From assembly GCA_023388675.1 (NCBI GenBank), contig JAEWFU010000401.1, positions 1 through 5,432 of the forward strand: a DNA stretch of 5,432 bases, in the 5' to 3' direction. Origin of the DNA: Pseudomonadota bacterium. GTDB taxonomy: Bacteria; Pseudomonadota; Alphaproteobacteria; Rhizobiales; Rhizobiaceae. Numbering within the stretch: the stretch's first letter is position 1; every line of letters begins with the position of its first letter. Positions 5,207 through 5,432 of the stretch are shown one piece after another. The notes below the pieces were generated by a model. That model made no database searches. It worked only from the letters and a program-made list of their open reading frames with translations, and was not told the origin of the DNA. The position numbers and the translations under genes are program-made.

Positions 5207-5432
5207 ATAGCGCCTCCGGCGCGTGCCTCGCGAAGGCCGGCAACCTCGTCATTGTCGGCATCGCGCATCTGGGCAAGGCTCTGGCTGTCGAGCACTTCCG
5301 CAATCGCGCGGCGTACATGCAGCATCATCTGCCGGACTTCGCAGGTCGCCTCGTCGCAGTCCTCGCAGCGCTGATAGCGCGTTTGGCTGGCGCAGGAGAT
5401 CGGTGCCAGCGGTCCATCCAGCACCCGCACGA
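5203..5432 (-). CDS. Rrf2-family transcriptional regulator, C-terminal part (5' end beyond window)
   Basis: This is the last 75-76 residues of an Rrf2-family DNA-binding regulator on the opposite strand, ending at TAA (5205-5203). The Rrf2 C-terminal pattern is clear: RVLDGPLAPISC, a cysteine cluster, then VRQMMLHVRRAIAEVLDSQSLAQM, the long dimerisation helix. The cysteines are spaced C-x8-C-x2-C-x4-C (SCASQTRYQRCEDCDEATC), more than the three of IscR or NsrR. Such clusters bind Fe-S or respond to redox or cysteine/sulfur status in characterised relatives; which applies here cannot be told. An 18-residue tail (from ADNDEV) follows the helix, and its last codon and stop fall in or beside the mosaic element. 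The GTG at 5430-5428 is internal, as the winged-helix N-terminal half must lie past the window edge. It is convergent with the 51-aa gene and may regulate it through the 4905-4925 dyad (inference). Confidence 0.88.
   Translation of the reverse strand, partial: VRVLDGPLAPISCASQTRYQRCEDCDEATCEVRQMMLHVRRAIAEVLDSQSLAQMRDADNDEVAGLREARAGGAI

Noticed and set aside
5428..5430. GTG at the window edge as start of the - strand gene
   Set aside because: The encoded segment begins in the middle of the Rrf2 fold; the winged-helix domain must lie upstream, so this GTG is an internal valine.

Overview
The window looks like chromosomal DNA of an alphaproteobacterium, most likely from the order Hyphomicrobiales (Rhizobiales: Rhizobiaceae, Phyllobacteriaceae or relatives). 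The grounds are the high-GC coding style, the protein sequences, and a 108-bp double-palindrome repeat that I recognise as a Rhizobium-specific intergenic mosaic element (RIME type). The genus cannot be fixed from the sequence alone.

Positions 1-4819 hold most of an operon for an oligopeptide-type ABC importer, read on the + strand. It runs: 3' two-thirds of a periplasmic solute-binding protein (family 5, OppA/DppA type), a 65-nt gap containing a strong 11-bp hairpin, permease OppB (305 aa), permease OppC (384 aa, with an unusual extra domain of about 90 residues after its first membrane helix), and one polypeptide carrying both ATPases (OppD-like and OppF-like halves, 547 aa). The last three genes are separated by 10 and 1 nt, so they are almost certainly co-transcribed and translationally coupled. 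Together they make a complete importer: the binding protein captures peptide in the periplasm, the two permeases form the channel, and the fused ATPase powers it from the cytoplasm. The exact substrate cannot be read from the sequence.

Positions 4820-4946 are an AT-richer intergenic region. It carries a candidate promoter overlapped by a 6-9-6 inverted repeat (AGTCTA-N9-TAGACT) that looks like an operator. It drives a 51-aa gene (4947-5102), too short for usual gene callers, that encodes a protein with a basic N-terminus and one membrane helix. A RIME-type element (5099-5206) follows. Past it, on the - strand, is the 3' end of an Rrf2-family transcriptional regulator with a four-cysteine cluster of the kind that holds an Fe-S cluster or senses redox or sulfur state.

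The transporter is a known kind of system. The parts most worth a second look are these: both flanking genes take their stop codon from the terminal inverted repeats of the mosaic element; a probable operator controls a tiny membrane-protein gene next to an Rrf2 regulator; OppC has an inserted domain; and a hairpin sits between the binding-protein and permease genes. I see no sign of a wholly new multi-gene system, phage, CRISPR array or transposase.
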